From positions 3,476,001 to 3,540,000 of the forward strand of contig NZ_CP109434.1 of assembly GCF_036227105.1 (NCBI RefSeq): a stretch of DNA of 64,000 nt. The letters run 5' to 3'. This DNA is from Amycolatopsis sp. NBC_01488. Lineage in GTDB: Bacteria > Actinomycetota > Actinomycetes > Mycobacteriales > Pseudonocardiaceae. How positions within the stretch are numbered: position 1 is the first letter of the stretch; every line of letters starts with the position of its first letter. Positions 45,107 through 54,488 of the stretch are shown in pieces. The notes under the pieces were generated by a model that worked only from the letters and a program-made list of their open reading frames with translations, did not search any database and had not been told where the DNA came from. A program made the position numbers and the translations under genes.

Positions 45107-45712
45107 CTATTCGGCGGCTTCGGCCGACTCGTCGCCCGCTTCGGCGGCGCCCTCGTCGTCGGCCTCTTCACGCTGCGGCTCGTTGACGGCGACGACCAGC
45201 GACTCGGGGTCGGTGACCAGGGTGGCGCCCTGCGGCAGCTCGACCTGGCCGGCCAGCACCTGGCTGCCGACCTCGAGGCCCTCGATCGAGACCTCGAACT
45301 GCTCCGGGATGTGCAGCGCCTCGACCTCGACCTGCAGGGTGTCGACGTCCTGGTTGACCAGGCCACCGGGGCCGGGGGTGCCCGTGACGACGACCGGGAC
45401 GTCGACCACGATCTTCTCGCCACGCTTCACGACCAGCAGGTCGACGTGCTCGATGTAGTTCTTGAGCGGGTGCACGACGATGGTCTTCGTCAGCGCGAGC
45501 TCGTCGGAGCCCTCGATGGCGAGGGTGATGACGGCGTTGGAGCCGTTCTCACGGACGACGCGGGCGAACTCGATGGCCGGCAGCGCGAAGTGCCGCGGGT
45601 CCGAGCCGTGGCCGTACAGCACGGCGGGGATCTTGCCGGCGCGACGCGTGCGGCGCGCGGCGCCCTTGCCGAACTCGGTGCGCGGCTCGACGGACAGACG
45701 TACCTCGGACAC
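45107..45712 (-). CDS. rplY: 50S ribosomal protein L25/general stress protein Ctc
   Basis: 5S-rRNA-binding protein of 201 aa, long CTC form: the L25 domain (VRLSVEPRTEFGKGAARRTR, then IPAVLYGHGSDPRHFALP, about residues 1-90) plus the TL5 C-terminal beta domain (about 95-180) and an acidic tail (EEADDEGAAEAGDESAEAAE). The GTG at 45712 follows GAAGGAG. A leader of about 190 nt may separate it from a TACACT -10-like element at 45911-45916. Confidence 0.95.
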   Translation of the reverse strand: MSEVRLSVEPRTEFGKGAARRTRRAGKIPAVLYGHGSDPRHFALPAIEFARVVRENGSNAVITLAIEGSDELALTKTIVVHPLKNYIEHVDLLVVKRGEKIVVDVPVVVTGTPGPGGLVNQDVDTLQVEVEALHIPEQFEVSIEGLEVGSQVLAGQVELPQGATLVTDPESLVVAVNEPQREEADDEGAAEAGDESAEAAE

Positions 45713-46063
45713 GGTGTGGCACTCCTTCAAATCACGAACATGGTGCGGGAGACAGCATGCTGCGGCGGGGGATGCGGGCGTTGTTCTGTTCAGGCGGTTG
45801 CGTTCGGCGGCGAGTTTCCGGGCGTGCACGACGACGGGGGCTACTCGAGCCGCCGCGTCGATCACGCCGGGCACCCCAGAAGGGCCCCGCCTCGCCGAGA
45901 CAACCTCAAGAGTGTAAACCAACCTCATCACGGTGGGTTGCGGCGGGGGCCCGGCCCAGGCTAGAACCCTCCTGAACCCCGGTGCGTGACGACACAAATC
46001 CGGTGGCGGGACTTCACCGGCCGAGGTGTGCTCGGACGCAGGCGCAGAGCAGGGGGCGGAAAG
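45713..46063. other. Divergent intergenic region between rplY and a lipoprotein gene
   Basis: No gene is seen. On the minus strand a TACACT -10-like hexamer (45911-45916) would give rplY a leader of about 190 nt, long enough for regulation, but I could not identify a structured motif. On the plus strand TAGAAC (45962-45967) and the ribosome site AGGGGGCGGA just before 46064 serve the lipoprotein gene. Confidence 0.4.
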
Positions 46064-47179
46064 ATGCGGGCTCGACGGGCCATGGCGGCGGCGGTGCTGC
46101 TGCTGGGCGGACTGCTGGCCGGCTGCCAGGCGGCGGTCCCCGGCACCGCCGGGGTCTCCGCGGCCGATCAGCGGACGGCCGACCAGCGCGGCGAGCAGCG
46201 CGCCGCGGTCGACGCGGCCCTCACCGCGCTGGGCCAGGCGCCCGCGCTCTCCCTCAAGTCGACGACCAACGGCGCCGAACAGCAGTTCCGGGTCACCCGC
46301 GGCGGCACCGCCCTCGGCGGGCTGCCGCTCGAAGGCCGCGTCGTCCAGGTGACGTCGGCGGCGGGCCAGTTCTACCTGCAGGCCGACGCCGACTACTGGA
46401 AGGCGCACGCCGTCGACGAGGACACGCAGTTCGGCACGAGCTGGGTGCGCTCGCTCGGCTCCGAGCTGCCCTTCGACCCCGCCGCCAAGTTCGCCCCGCA
46501 GGCGCTGGCCGACGGGCTGCGCAAGGCGTTGCCCGGTCTCGACCGGCTGGGCGCGCCGGTCGAGGCGAAGCTCCCGGACGGCACCGAGGTCTACCAGCTC
46601 GGCGCCGCGCCCAGCGTCCTGCGCGTCACCACGGCCAAGCCGAACCGGGTCGTCAGCTTCGCCCCGGCGCTGCTCGACCCGCAGGCCGGTCCGAAGTACG
46701 GCGCCGAGTTCCGCGTCGACCCGCTCGCCGGCGACGCGCTGAAGACGTTCCACACCGACCTCGACAACACTGTGGGCGGGCTGGGCCAGCCGTTCGAGGG
46801 ACTGGTGCAGGCCAGCGCCGTCGTCACGAACGACAACCTGGACTGCAAGGACTTCGTCGGCTCCTGCACGACGACCGTCGACGTCTCCACCAGCGTGGTC
46901 GGCACGCCGGCGGCGGGCGGGAAGAGCGTCGTGCATATCACCCTCTCGGTCGAGGTCAGCGCCGTCTCGCTCGGCGCGCAGACCTGCACGACGGCGGCCG
47001 ACGCCGAGCCGTACGCGACGGTCAAGATGTCCTGCGCGGTCAAGTTCAAGCTGCCGAACCGCACGGCCAGCTACCAGGTGCTGTCCAAGCCGAACGCGAC
47101 CGCGGAGGTCCGCGCGGCCCTCGACGTCAACGCGGTGAAGCAGCAGGTCGCCGCGGAGTTCGCGAGCCTGGGCGGCTGA
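46064..47179 (+). CDS. Lipoprotein of unknown function (at lpqT position)
   Basis: Protein of 371 aa. A type II signal peptide has basic MRARR, a hydrophobic core and the lipobox LLAGCQ (Cys near residue 25). The mature part starts with a helix (DQRTADQRGEQRAAVDAALTAL-like region) and then alternating strands, with ISLS-like and KFKLPNRTASYQVL segments at the C-terminus. A Cys pair (CKDFVGSC) and another (TCTTAADAEPYATVKMSC) may form disulfides. M. tuberculosis carries the LpqT lipoprotein between rplY and prs, but this protein is longer and I cannot claim homology. Confidence 0.8.
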   Translation: MRARRAMAAAVLLLGGLLAGCQAAVPGTAGVSAADQRTADQRGEQRAAVDAALTALGQAPALSLKSTTNGAEQQFRVTRGGTALGGLPLEGRVVQVTSAAGQFYLQADADYWKAHAVDEDTQFGTSWVRSLGSELPFDPAAKFAPQALADGLRKALPGLDRLGAPVEAKLPDGTEVYQLGAAPSVLRVTTAKPNRVVSFAPALLDPQAGPKYGAEFRVDPLAGDALKTFHTDLDNTVGGLGQPFEGLVQASAVVTNDNLDCKDFVGSCTTTVDVSTSVVGTPAAGGKSVVHITLSVEVSAVSLGAQTCTTAADAEPYATVKMSCAVKFKLPNRTASYQVLSKPNATAEVRAALDVNAVKQQVAAEFASLGG

Positions 47180-47276
47180 GCTGGACACCTACCCGGGGGT
47201 GTGTTGCTTCCGTTGAAGTAGGTGATCTCCCGTCCTTAGCATCGGCTGTGACAGCCGAATCCGAACGGGAGAAGTC

Positions 47277-47918
47277 ATGGCCAAGCTGGTGGTTTTCGGG
47301 GCGACGGGGTATGCCGGTGGCAAGATCGGCGCCGAGGCGCTGCGTCGCGGGCACGAGGTCGTCGGGGTCGCGCGCCACGCGGGCTCGGTGCCCGAGGGCG
47401 TCGACGAGCGGCAGGGTTCGCTGCACGACGAGGAGTTCGTCGCGCAGGTCGCGAAGGACGCGGACGTCATCGTGGTCGCCACCCCGGCCCGCGCGATCGA
47501 CGGCAAGAAGCTCATCGACGCCGTGCCGTCACTGGCCCGGATCGCGCGTGAGAACGGCGTCCGGCTGTCGTTCGTCGGCGGCGCGGCGAGCCTGCACGTC
47601 GCCGAGGGCGGCCCGCGGCTGTTCGACACCCCGGAGTTCCCGGATGAGTACAAGGAAGAAGCGGGCAGCCACGCGGAGGTGCTCGGCCTGCTGCGCGAGC
47701 AGCCGGAGGGCCTGGACTGGTTCTACGTCAGCCCCGCCGCCGAGTTCGGTGCCTGGACCCCGGGCGAGCGCAAGGGCGAGTTCCGGCTCGGCGGCGACGT
47801 CCTGGTGACCGACGAGAACGGCAAGTCGCACATCGGCGGCGACGACTTCGCGATCGCGTACGTCGACGAGATCGAGCAGCCGAAGCACCACCGCGCGCGC
47901 TTCACCGTCGCTTACTGA
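47277..47918 (+). CDS. NAD(P)-binding oxidoreductase, NmrA/SDR-extended type
   Basis: Protein of 213 aa with the Rossmann start KLVVFGATGYAGGKIGAEAL (GxxGxxG), an Asp/Arg-rich second strand region (VVGVARHAG), VIVVATPARAIDG, and YVSPAAEFGAWTPGERKGEF typical of the YwnB/BVR-B group of small NAD(P)H-binding proteins. The full catalytic Tyr-x-x-x-Lys pair of SDRs is not obvious, so it may be a reductase of flavin or a redox sensor. A CACCTAC/GTAGGTG dyad lies about 60-90 bp upstream of the ATG. Confidence 0.82.
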   Translation: MAKLVVFGATGYAGGKIGAEALRRGHEVVGVARHAGSVPEGVDERQGSLHDEEFVAQVAKDADVIVVATPARAIDGKKLIDAVPSLARIARENGVRLSFVGGAASLHVAEGGPRLFDTPEFPDEYKEEAGSHAEVLGLLREQPEGLDWFYVSPAAEFGAWTPGERKGEFRLGGDVLVTDENGKSHIGGDDFAIAYVDEIEQPKHHRARFTVAY

Positions 47919-48778
47919 AGCTCTTTCAGCACGGGCGCGAAGGTTTCGAAGAACGGTTCGAAAACCGTGATGTAGGTGAAGCCGTAGCGCTCGCGCCGGC
48001 TTTCGAGCTGCCCGGCGATCTCCTCGACCGTGCCCAGCAGCAGCTGGGGCGCGTCGAGGAGTTCACGGGCGTCCGGCACGGCGCTGCGCTCGGTCAGCTC
48101 GTGCCACGCCTCGGCGGCGGCCAGCCGGTCACCGGTGACCTCGACGTGCTGGACCAGCATGTTGTATTCGAGGTCGCGGCTGGTTTTCGACCGGAAGTAA
48201 CTCACCCGTTCGTCCATCGCCTCGGCGTTGTCGAGCTTGAAGGTGCCCGGCGGCTTCCCGGGCTGCTGCCGGAGCCCGCCGAACCCGACGACGTCCGCGT
48301 GCTCGGCGGCCAGCTTCAGGACGCCGTCGCTGTTGCCCGCGATGAGCAGCCGCGGCTGGTCGATGCCCTCGTCTTCGAAGTGTTTCCGCAGGTAGCCGAG
48401 GCTCTCTTCGAGGTAGCCGATCCTCGTGGCGGCGTTCTGCCAGGGGATACCGGCGGCGTCGAACTCGGCTTTCATGTGCCCGGCACCGAGCCCGAGGTCC
48501 AGTCGCCCGTCGAGCAGCGCGGCCGTCGAGGAGGCTTCGCGCGCGAAGAGGGCGAGATTGTAGAAGGGCACATTCGACACGAGCGTGCCGAGCCGCGGCC
48601 GTTCGGTGACGGCAGCGGCCATGGCGAGCACCGGGAACGGCGCGAACCGCCCGGTGCCGAGGTGGTCGGGCACGGTGATGACGTCGTAACCGAGCTCTTC
48701 GGCCCGCCGGCACTTGGCGATCCACGCGTCCCGGCTGCCGATCTCGCGGAAGCTGACGCCGAACTTGAAGTTCCCCAT
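47912..48778 (-). CDS. F420-dependent LLM-class oxidoreductase (TIGR03621-like)
   Basis: Luciferase-like TIM barrel of 288 aa (ATG 48778; a GTG at 48787 would add three residues). It has FKFGVSFREIGSRDAWIAKC, AEELGYDVITVPDHLG, RPRLGTLVSNVPFYNLALFA and LDGRLDLGLGAGHMKAEFDA, typical of actinobacterial F420-dependent enzymes. Probably cofactor F420H2-dependent, substrate unknown. Its 3' end overlaps the convergent oxidoreductase gene by 7 bp. Confidence 0.85.
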   Translation of the reverse strand: MGNFKFGVSFREIGSRDAWIAKCRRAEELGYDVITVPDHLGTGRFAPFPVLAMAAAVTERPRLGTLVSNVPFYNLALFAREASSTAALLDGRLDLGLGAGHMKAEFDAAGIPWQNAATRIGYLEESLGYLRKHFEDEGIDQPRLLIAGNSDGVLKLAAEHADVVGFGGLRQQPGKPPGTFKLDNAEAMDERVSYFRSKTSRDLEYNMLVQHVEVTGDRLAAAEAWHELTERSAVPDARELLDAPQLLLGTVEEIAGQLESRRERYGFTYITVFEPFFETFAPVLKELQ

Positions 48779-48842
48779 GACCGGCACGCTAGCGCCGGGA
48801 ACCCCCGCCGGGCGCGGAGTTTCGCGCCCGGCGGACGGGTCG

Positions 48843-49823
48843 TCAGGCGTTGCCGTCGAAGAGGGACGTCACCGAGCCGTCTTCGAAGACCTGCTGGATG
48901 GCTTCCGCCAGCATCGGGGCGATCGACAGGACCGTCAGGCCCTCGAACCGCTTCTCCGCCGGGATCGGCAGCGAGTTCGTCACGATGACCTCGCGTGCCT
49001 TGCACTGCGAGAGCCGCTCGGTCGCCGGGTCCGACAGGATGCCGTGGGTCGTCGCGATGACGACGTCCGCCGCGCCCTCGTCGATCAGGGCCTCGGTGGC
49101 CTTCACGATCGTGCCGCCGGTGTCGATCATGTCGTCGATCAGGACGCAGAGCTTGCCCTCGACCTTGCCGACGACGCGGTTGGCGATGGCCTGGTTCGGC
49201 CGGTCCGGGTCGCGCGTCTTGTGGATGAACGCGATCGGCCGGTCACCCAGCTGCTGCGCCCACTTCTCGGCCAGCCGCACGCGGCCCGAGTCCGGGGAGA
49301 CGACGGTGATGTCGGCGTCGCCGTAGGTCTGCTTGATGTGGTCGGCCAGCACGCTCTGGGCCATCAGGTGGTCGACCGGGCCGTCGAAGAAGCCCTGGAT
49401 CTGCGCGGTGTGCAGGTCGACCGTCATGATCCGGTCGGCGCCCGCGGTCTTGAACAGGTCCGCGATCAGCCGGGCCGAGATCGGCTCGCGGCCCTTGTGC
49501 TTCTTGTCCTGGCGCGCGTACGGGTAGAACGGCATCACCACGGTGATCCGCTTCGCGCTCGCCCGCTTGAGCGCGTCCACCATGATGAGCTGCTCCATCA
49601 CGTACTCGTTGATGGGCGTGGTGTGGGCCTGGATGACGAAGGCGTCGGTGCCGCGCACGGACTCCTCGAAGCGGACGAACAGCTCGCCGTTGGCGAACGT
49701 GTGCGCCGTCTGCGGGGTGATCGTCACGTTGAGGTGCTCGGCGACCTCTTCGGCGAGCTCCCGGTGCGCCCGTCCGGAGAAGAGCATCAAGTTCTTCTTC
49801 GGCGTACCTGACTTCGGACTCAT
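48843..49823 (-). CDS. prs: Ribose-phosphate pyrophosphokinase
   Basis: PRPP synthetase of 326 aa. It has [56 protein letters not shown] (ATP loop), [34 protein letters not shown] and the PRPP loop [12 protein letters not shown]. The start overlaps the glmU stop by 4 bp, so translation is coupled. PRPP feeds nucleotides, His, Trp and, in this group, arabinan precursors. Confidence 0.96.
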   Translation of the reverse strand: MSPKSGTPKKNLMLFSGRAHRELAEEVAEHLNVTITPQTAHTFANGELFVRFEESVRGTDAFVIQAHTTPINEYVMEQLIMVDALKRASAKRITVVMPFYPYARQDKKHKGREPISARLIADLFKTAGADRIMTVDLHTAQIQGFFDGPVDHLMAQSVLADHIKQTYGDADITVVSPDSGRVRLAEKWAQQLGDRPIAFIHKTRDPDRPNQAIANRVVGKVEGKLCVLIDDMIDTGGTIVKATEALIDEGAADVVIATTHGILSDPATERLSQCKAREVIVTNSLPIPAEKRFEGLTVLSIAPMLAEAIQQVFEDGSVTSLFDGNA

Positions 49824-51304
49824 GCTGGCGACTCCCCGTCGGTTCCTGCTGCTGACTCGGCGTCGAGCGCGGCCTGGGCCGCTTCCGCCGCGGGCGTACC
49901 CGGCCTGCGCCGGATCGCCCAGCCTTCGATGTTGCGCTGCGGCGGCGCCGACACCGCGAGTGTGCCCGGGGGGACGTCCTCGCGGATCACGGCACCCGCC
50001 CCACTGTAAGCGCCGTCACCGACCTGCACCGGAGCGACGAACGTGTTGTCCGCGCCCATCCGGACATACGACCCGATAACGGTCCGGTGCTTGTTGACCC
50101 CGTCGTAGTTCACGAACACGCTGGAGCAGCCGATGTTGCTGTGCTCGCCGATCGTGGCGTCGCCGACGTAGGTCAGGTGCGGCACCTTCGTGCCGGCGCC
50201 GATGTCGGCGGACTTCGTCTCGACGAACGCGCCGAGCTTGCCCTTTTCGCCCAGCTTCGTGCCCGGGCGCAGGTAGGTGAACGGGCCGACGGTGACGCCG
50301 TCGCCCAGCTCGGAGTCCGAGCCGTGCACGCGCACCACGGAGGCGCGGGCGCCGATGGTCATGTTCGTCAGCGTGCTGTCCGGGCCGACCGTCGTGCCCT
50401 CGCCGACCGACGTCGTGCCCTTGAGCTGCACGCCGGGCTCGATGACGACGTCGCGCGACAGCGTCACGCCGGCGTCGATCCAGGTCGTGGCGGGGTCGAC
50501 GACCGTGACGCCCTCGCGCTGCCAGCGCTGGACGATCCGGCGGTTGAGCTCGGCGCCGAGCACCGAGAGCTGGACGCGGTCGTTGACGCCCTCGGTCAGC
50601 CACGGGTCGTCGACGACGAGCGCGCCGACGTGCAGACCGTCGCCGTTCGCGATGCCCAGGACGTCGGTGAGGTACAGCTCGCCCTGCGCGTTGTCGGTCG
50701 AGAGGCGCGAAAGGCCGTCGCGCAGCACCGCGGCGTCGAAGGCGTAGACGCCCGAGTTGATCTCCGTGATCTCGGCCTGTTCCGGGGTGGCGTCCTTGTG
50801 CTCGACGATCCCGGTGACCTTGCCGGCCGCGTCGCGGGTGATCCGGCCGTAGCCGGTCGGGTCAGTGACCACGGCGGTGAGCACGGTGACCGCGTTCTTC
50901 GCCTCGGTGTGCTCTTCGAGCAGGGCGCGCAGTGTCGTCGTGTCGAGCAGGGGGACGTCGCCGTAGCTGACGATCACCGTGCCGGTGAGGTCGGCGGGGA
51001 GGGTGGCGAGCGCGCAGGACACGGCGTGGCCGGTGCCCTTCTGCTCGGCCTGCACCGCGGTGCCGACCTCGCGTCCGAGCGTGTGCGCGACGTGCGCGAG
51101 GTGCGCGCCGACCAGTTCGCGGCCGTGGCCGGTCACCACCACGAGGTGCTCGGGGTTCAGGCCGGCGGCGGCCCGGACGGCGTGCTCGACGAGGGGGCGC
51201 CCGGCGATCGGGTGCAACACCTTCGGGGTCGCGGATCGCATGCGGGTGCCCTCACCCGCGGCGAGGATCAACGTGCTCAGCGGGCCGGTCAACGGCGCTC
51301 CCAA
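49820..51304 (-). CDS. glmU: Bifunctional UDP-N-acetylglucosamine pyrophosphorylase / glucosamine-1-phosphate N-acetyltransferase
   Basis: Protein of 494 aa making UDP-GlcNAc for peptidoglycan. The N-terminal uridyltransferase domain has [20 protein letters not shown] and YGDVPLLD. The C-terminal left-handed beta-helix acetyltransferase (about residues 255-460) has the hexapeptide repeats and [13 protein letters not shown] with catalytic His. TTG at 51304 is taken as start; TTG at 51292 is an alternative. An upstream TAGGAT suggests a short leader of about 35 nt. glmU-prs order is as in mycobacteria. Confidence 0.95.
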   Translation of the reverse strand: MGAPLTGPLSTLILAAGEGTRMRSATPKVLHPIAGRPLVEHAVRAAAGLNPEHLVVVTGHGRELVGAHLAHVAHTLGREVGTAVQAEQKGTGHAVSCALATLPADLTGTVIVSYGDVPLLDTTTLRALLEEHTEAKNAVTVLTAVVTDPTGYGRITRDAAGKVTGIVEHKDATPEQAEITEINSGVYAFDAAVLRDGLSRLSTDNAQGELYLTDVLGIANGDGLHVGALVVDDPWLTEGVNDRVQLSVLGAELNRRIVQRWQREGVTVVDPATTWIDAGVTLSRDVVIEPGVQLKGTTSVGEGTTVGPDSTLTNMTIGARASVVRVHGSDSELGDGVTVGPFTYLRPGTKLGEKGKLGAFVETKSADIGAGTKVPHLTYVGDATIGEHSNIGCSSVFVNYDGVNKHRTVIGSYVRMGADNTFVAPVQVGDGAYSGAGAVIREDVPPGTLAVSAPPQRNIEGWAIRRRPGTPAAEAAQAALDAESAAGTDGESPA

Positions 51305-51442
51305 CGGTTACCAATGGGTGGCTTCGGTCGGGCACCGATCCTACTGTGCCGATTGTCGGCAATCCGACCGGCAGCCACGGCGGAACGGGCGCCGGTGAGC
51401 CGGTCCGCTCCGGAGCGGGTCCGCCTGCTTTCGGCCGGATTG

Positions 51443-53167
51443 CTAACTGTGGTCTTCGGTGTCCCACGCCGGGTCGGTCGGAGGGGCCTCGCCCGCCCAC
51501 GCGGCGGCCGGGTCGGCGGTCATCGAGTTGGCCGACGCGACCTGGTTGCCGCCCCCGCGTTTCGCCTGGTACATCGCCGCGTCCGCACGGGCGAGGACCT
51601 GCTCGCCCCGCTCCTGCGGCCGCAGCGACACCAGCCCGATGGACAGCGTGACGCCGTGCGAAAGGTGGTGCGGCAGGCCCGCGACGGACTTCACCGCGCG
51701 GCCGAGCGCCATCTTCGCCGCGGACGCCGGGGTGCCCGGGAGCAGGACGATGAACTCGTCGCCGCCGTAGCGCGCCACGAGGTCGTCGCCGCGCAGCGCG
51801 TCACGCAGCGTGCTCGCGACGACGCGCAGCACGTTGTCGCCTTCCGCGTGGGACTGCTTGTCGTTGACGCCCTTGAAGCCGTCGAGGTCGACGAGCGCGA
51901 CGGCGAGCGGCTGCGCGTCGGCCGACGACGCGAGCTGGCGCAGCTTCTCGTCCAGCGCGCGCCGGTTCGGCAGGCCGGTGAGCGGGTCCTGCAGGGCCTG
52001 CTGGGTGATCGCGCCGTGCTCGGCGGACAGGCGTTCGTGCTCGCGGCGGGCGTTCAGCGTGGCGATCTGCGACTCGCGCAGGCTCCACATCTCGTTTTCG
52101 AGGCGCCTCGCGTAGTCGATCAGCGACTCGCTCGCGCCGGACGCGTAGTCCGGGGTGGTGTCGAGCCGGGCCAGCTCACGGGCGATGTTCAGCCGCATCG
52201 ACGGCTGCGAGGTGTCGTCGGTCAGCGACTCGCGCGCCTTGCGGAGCACGTCGAGCGCCTCTTCGCGGCGGCCGGCCGTGTCGAGGCAGCGGGCCAGCGC
52301 GATGGCGACGATCTCGCGTTCGCCCGGGTAGCCGGTGCCTTCGTGCAGCGCCCGGAGCCGGTCGATCTGGTCGGCGCTCGGGCTGTGCAGGGCCTGCGCC
52401 GCGGCGAGGACGCCGACCTGGTCGACGGCCGGGACGTTCGCCTTCCGCGGAAACAGCGACTCGGTGAACGGGCCTTCGGCGGCCGTGGCCATGGAGGCGG
52501 CGGTGCGGAACTTCTCGGCGCTCTCGTCGTATTCGTCGATGCGCTCGAGCCGCAGGCCCCAGCCCAGCAGCATCTTGACGCGGTTCATCAGCTGCAGCGT
52601 GATCTCGTGCGGGCTCGCGCTTTCGCGGATCGCACTCGCCGCGCGGCCGATGACCTCCTCGGCGGCTTCGTAGACGCCGAGCTGGTTCAGCACGATCCAG
52701 CAGTCGTTCAGCGTCGACCACAGCATCCGGTTCCACTGGCGGATGCCGACCTGCCGGTTCGGGATCGCGGAGTCGTCGAGGATGGCCAGCGCGCGGGCGA
52801 TCTCGGTGAGCGCGGGGTCCTCCTGCGCGGCGATCACCAGCCGGCGGCCGCGCAGCGCGTGCGCGTCGGCCCGCAGCAGCGCGAGGCCGTGGCGCCTGGT
52901 GTGCGCGAGCATCTCGTCGAGCCGGGGCTCGGCCTCCGCGGCCAGGCCCCTGGTGATCAGCCGGGCGATCGCGGACGCGCGCAGCAGCTGCGCGATCATC
53001 GTCGGCTCGCCGCGCCGCTGGGTCTCGTCGAGCAGCTCGTCCATCAGCTCGACGATCTGGAGCTGCTGGTTGTACTCCTGCCGCTGGACCGCGGCGATCA
53101 GCTCCCGCGCTCGCCCGACGAGCCAGGCATCGGACATCTCGGCCAGCGCGGGACGCCTGGCCGCCAC
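51443..53167 (-). CDS. GGDEF diguanylate cyclase with N-terminal helical repeats
   Basis: Soluble protein of about 574 aa. The N-terminal ~370 residues are helical, TPR-like (for example LLRADAHALRGRRLVIAAQE, AIALARCLDTAGRREEALDV). The C-terminal GGDEF domain (about 400-545) has DPLTGLPNRRALDEKL, LVDLDGFKGVNDKQSH and the intact active site RYGGDEF, preceded by an RxxD inhibitory site (RGDD, 5 residues upstream). It therefore should make c-di-GMP with product feedback. GTG at 53167 is used; a TTG near 53203 beside GGGAGG is possible. tRNA-Gln lies 61 bp upstream on the same strand. Confidence 0.88.
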   Translation of the reverse strand: MAARRPALAEMSDAWLVGRARELIAAVQRQEYNQQLQIVELMDELLDETQRRGEPTMIAQLLRASAIARLITRGLAAEAEPRLDEMLAHTRRHGLALLRADAHALRGRRLVIAAQEDPALTEIARALAILDDSAIPNRQVGIRQWNRMLWSTLNDCWIVLNQLGVYEAAEEVIGRAASAIRESASPHEITLQLMNRVKMLLGWGLRLERIDEYDESAEKFRTAASMATAAEGPFTESLFPRKANVPAVDQVGVLAAAQALHSPSADQIDRLRALHEGTGYPGEREIVAIALARCLDTAGRREEALDVLRKARESLTDDTSQPSMRLNIARELARLDTTPDYASGASESLIDYARRLENEMWSLRESQIATLNARREHERLSAEHGAITQQALQDPLTGLPNRRALDEKLRQLASSADAQPLAVALVDLDGFKGVNDKQSHAEGDNVLRVVASTLRDALRGDDLVARYGGDEFIVLLPGTPASAAKMALGRAVKSVAGLPHHLSHGVTLSIGLVSLRPQERGEQVLARADAAMYQAKRGGGNQVASANSMTADPAAAWAGEAPPTDPAWDTEDHS

Positions 53168-53227
53168 CGGGTCGGTCGCCTCGTCGGTCAGCGCCAACCT
53201 CCCGGTGTCGTGGTTCGGGTCCTGCTG

Positions 53228-53299
53228 CTCCGCCGCCAGGATTCGAACCTGAACTGTCAGAACCAAAATCTGAAGTGCTGCCGATTACACTACGGCGGA
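53228..53299 (-). tRNA. tRNA-Gln (anticodon UUG)
   Basis: A cloverleaf of 72 nt is readable on the minus strand. The 7-bp acceptor stem is TCCGCCG/CGGCGGA with discriminator G. The anticodon stem-loop CAGA-TTTTGGT-TCTG has anticodon TTG (Gln, CAA codons), and the T-arm contains GGTTCGAATCC. CCA is not encoded (GCA follows). Confidence 0.95.
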
Positions 53300-53434
53300 T
53301 CGATCCTGGTCAGGATAGCGACGATCGGGTGTCGTCCGCGCGGGGGATGCGTTACCGGGCCGTCCGCCGGGTACTTCGCTCCGAAGTACCGGTGTGAGGG
53401 TTCCGGCACTCCCCAGCCGCCGAAACCTCCTGTA

Positions 53435-53471
53435 CCGTAACTTACGGCATCGTAGGTTAGGGCACCCTACG
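53435..53471. promoter_or_regulatory. Overlapping inverted repeats upstream of the desaturase
   Basis: Within 37 bp are CCGTAA-C-TTACGG (53435-53447), TACG-GCAT-CGTA (53443-53454), CGTAGG/CCTACG (53451-53456 and 53466-53471) and TAGGG-CA-CCCTA (53458-53469). Such clustered dyads suit one or two TetR dimers of the FasR/DesT kind. The TetR gene right after the desaturase is the obvious candidate regulator. Confidence 0.55.
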
Positions 53472-53505
53472 TCAAGGGGCGCCCGCGTAGGGAGAAGTGA
53501 AGCGT

Positions 53506-54471
53506 ATGACGGCCACGCTCGACCGTTCTCAGCCCACCGGGGAGCCTTCGGCCCCCAAGGGACCCAAACCCGTCCTCGAAGGCACGCGCGGCATCGGCGT
53601 GCAGCTGTCGGTCTACTTCGGCGTGATCGCGCCGCTGGTGGCACTGCTGGTCGCGGTGCCCTTCGCCTGGGGCTGGGGACTGAGCTGGGTCGACGCCGGC
53701 ATCTTCGTGGTGTTCTACGCGATCAGCGGGCTCGGCATCACCGTGTCGTACCACCGCTACTTCACGCACGGCTCGTTCAAGGCCAAGCCGTGGCTGCGCG
53801 TGGTCATGGCCATCGCGGGCAGCATCGCCCTGCAGGGCCCGGTGATCACCTGGGTCGCCGACCACCGCCGCCACCACGCGTTCTCCGACCGCGACGGCGA
53901 CCCGCACTCCCCGTGGGCGTTCGGCACCTCGCCGTGGGCCATCGCCAAGGGCTTCTGGCACGCGCACATGGGCTGGCTGTTCGAGCGCGACCAGACCAAC
54001 GCCGAGCGCTTCGCGCCCGACCTCGTCAAGGACCCGGCGATCAAGAAGGTCGACGAGCTGTTCTGGCTGTGGGCGCTGGTCAGCCTGCTGCTGCCGGCGC
54101 TCGTGGGCGGGCTCATCTCGTGGTCGCTGTGGGGCGCGGTGACGGCGTTCTTCTGGGCCGGCCTGGTGCGCATCTGCGTGCTGCACCACGTGACCTGGTC
54201 GGTCAACTCGATCTGCCACATGATCGGCGAGCGCCCGTTCGCGGCGCGCGACAAGTCGGCGAACTTCTGGCCGCTGGCGATCTTCTCCTTCGGCGAGTCG
54301 TGGCACAACCTGCACCACGCCGACCCGACGTCCGCGCGCCACGGCGTCAAGCGCGGCCAGATCGACATCTCCGCGCGGCTGATCTGGATCTTCGAGAAGT
54401 TCGGCTGGGTGCACGACGTGCGCTGGCCCACCCCGCAGCGGCTGGCCCGAATCGCGACGGAAAAGGGCTAG
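53506..54471 (+). CDS. Membrane acyl-CoA desaturase (delta-9 type)
   Basis: Di-iron integral membrane desaturase of 321 aa. The three His boxes are HRYFTH, HRRHH and HNLHH, with four membrane segments in the usual pairing. Substrates are probably stearoyl/palmitoyl-CoA with electrons from an oxidoreductase elsewhere (DesA3 type). The ATG at 53506 is chosen because GGAG lies 11 nt upstream; a GTG at 53497 would be too close. It is followed after 17 bp by a TetR gene with its own TAGGCT promoter element. Confidence 0.92.
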   Translation: MTATLDRSQPTGEPSAPKGPKPVLEGTRGIGVQLSVYFGVIAPLVALLVAVPFAWGWGLSWVDAGIFVVFYAISGLGITVSYHRYFTHGSFKAKPWLRVVMAIAGSIALQGPVITWVADHRRHHAFSDRDGDPHSPWAFGTSPWAIAKGFWHAHMGWLFERDQTNAERFAPDLVKDPAIKKVDELFWLWALVSLLLPALVGGLISWSLWGAVTAFFWAGLVRICVLHHVTWSVNSICHMIGERPFAARDKSANFWPLAIFSFGESWHNLHHADPTSARHGVKRGQIDISARLIWIFEKFGWVHDVRWPTPQRLARIATEKG

Positions 54472-54476
54472 TCAAC

Positions 54477-54482
54477 TAGGCT
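54477..54482 (+). promoter_or_regulatory. TAGGCT -10 element upstream of the TetR gene
   Basis: TAGGCT, 6 nt, then the GTG start. It lies within the 17-bp gap after the desaturase stop codon, so the regulator can also be expressed alone without a leader. Confidence 0.55.
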
Positions 54483-54488
54483 GCACCA

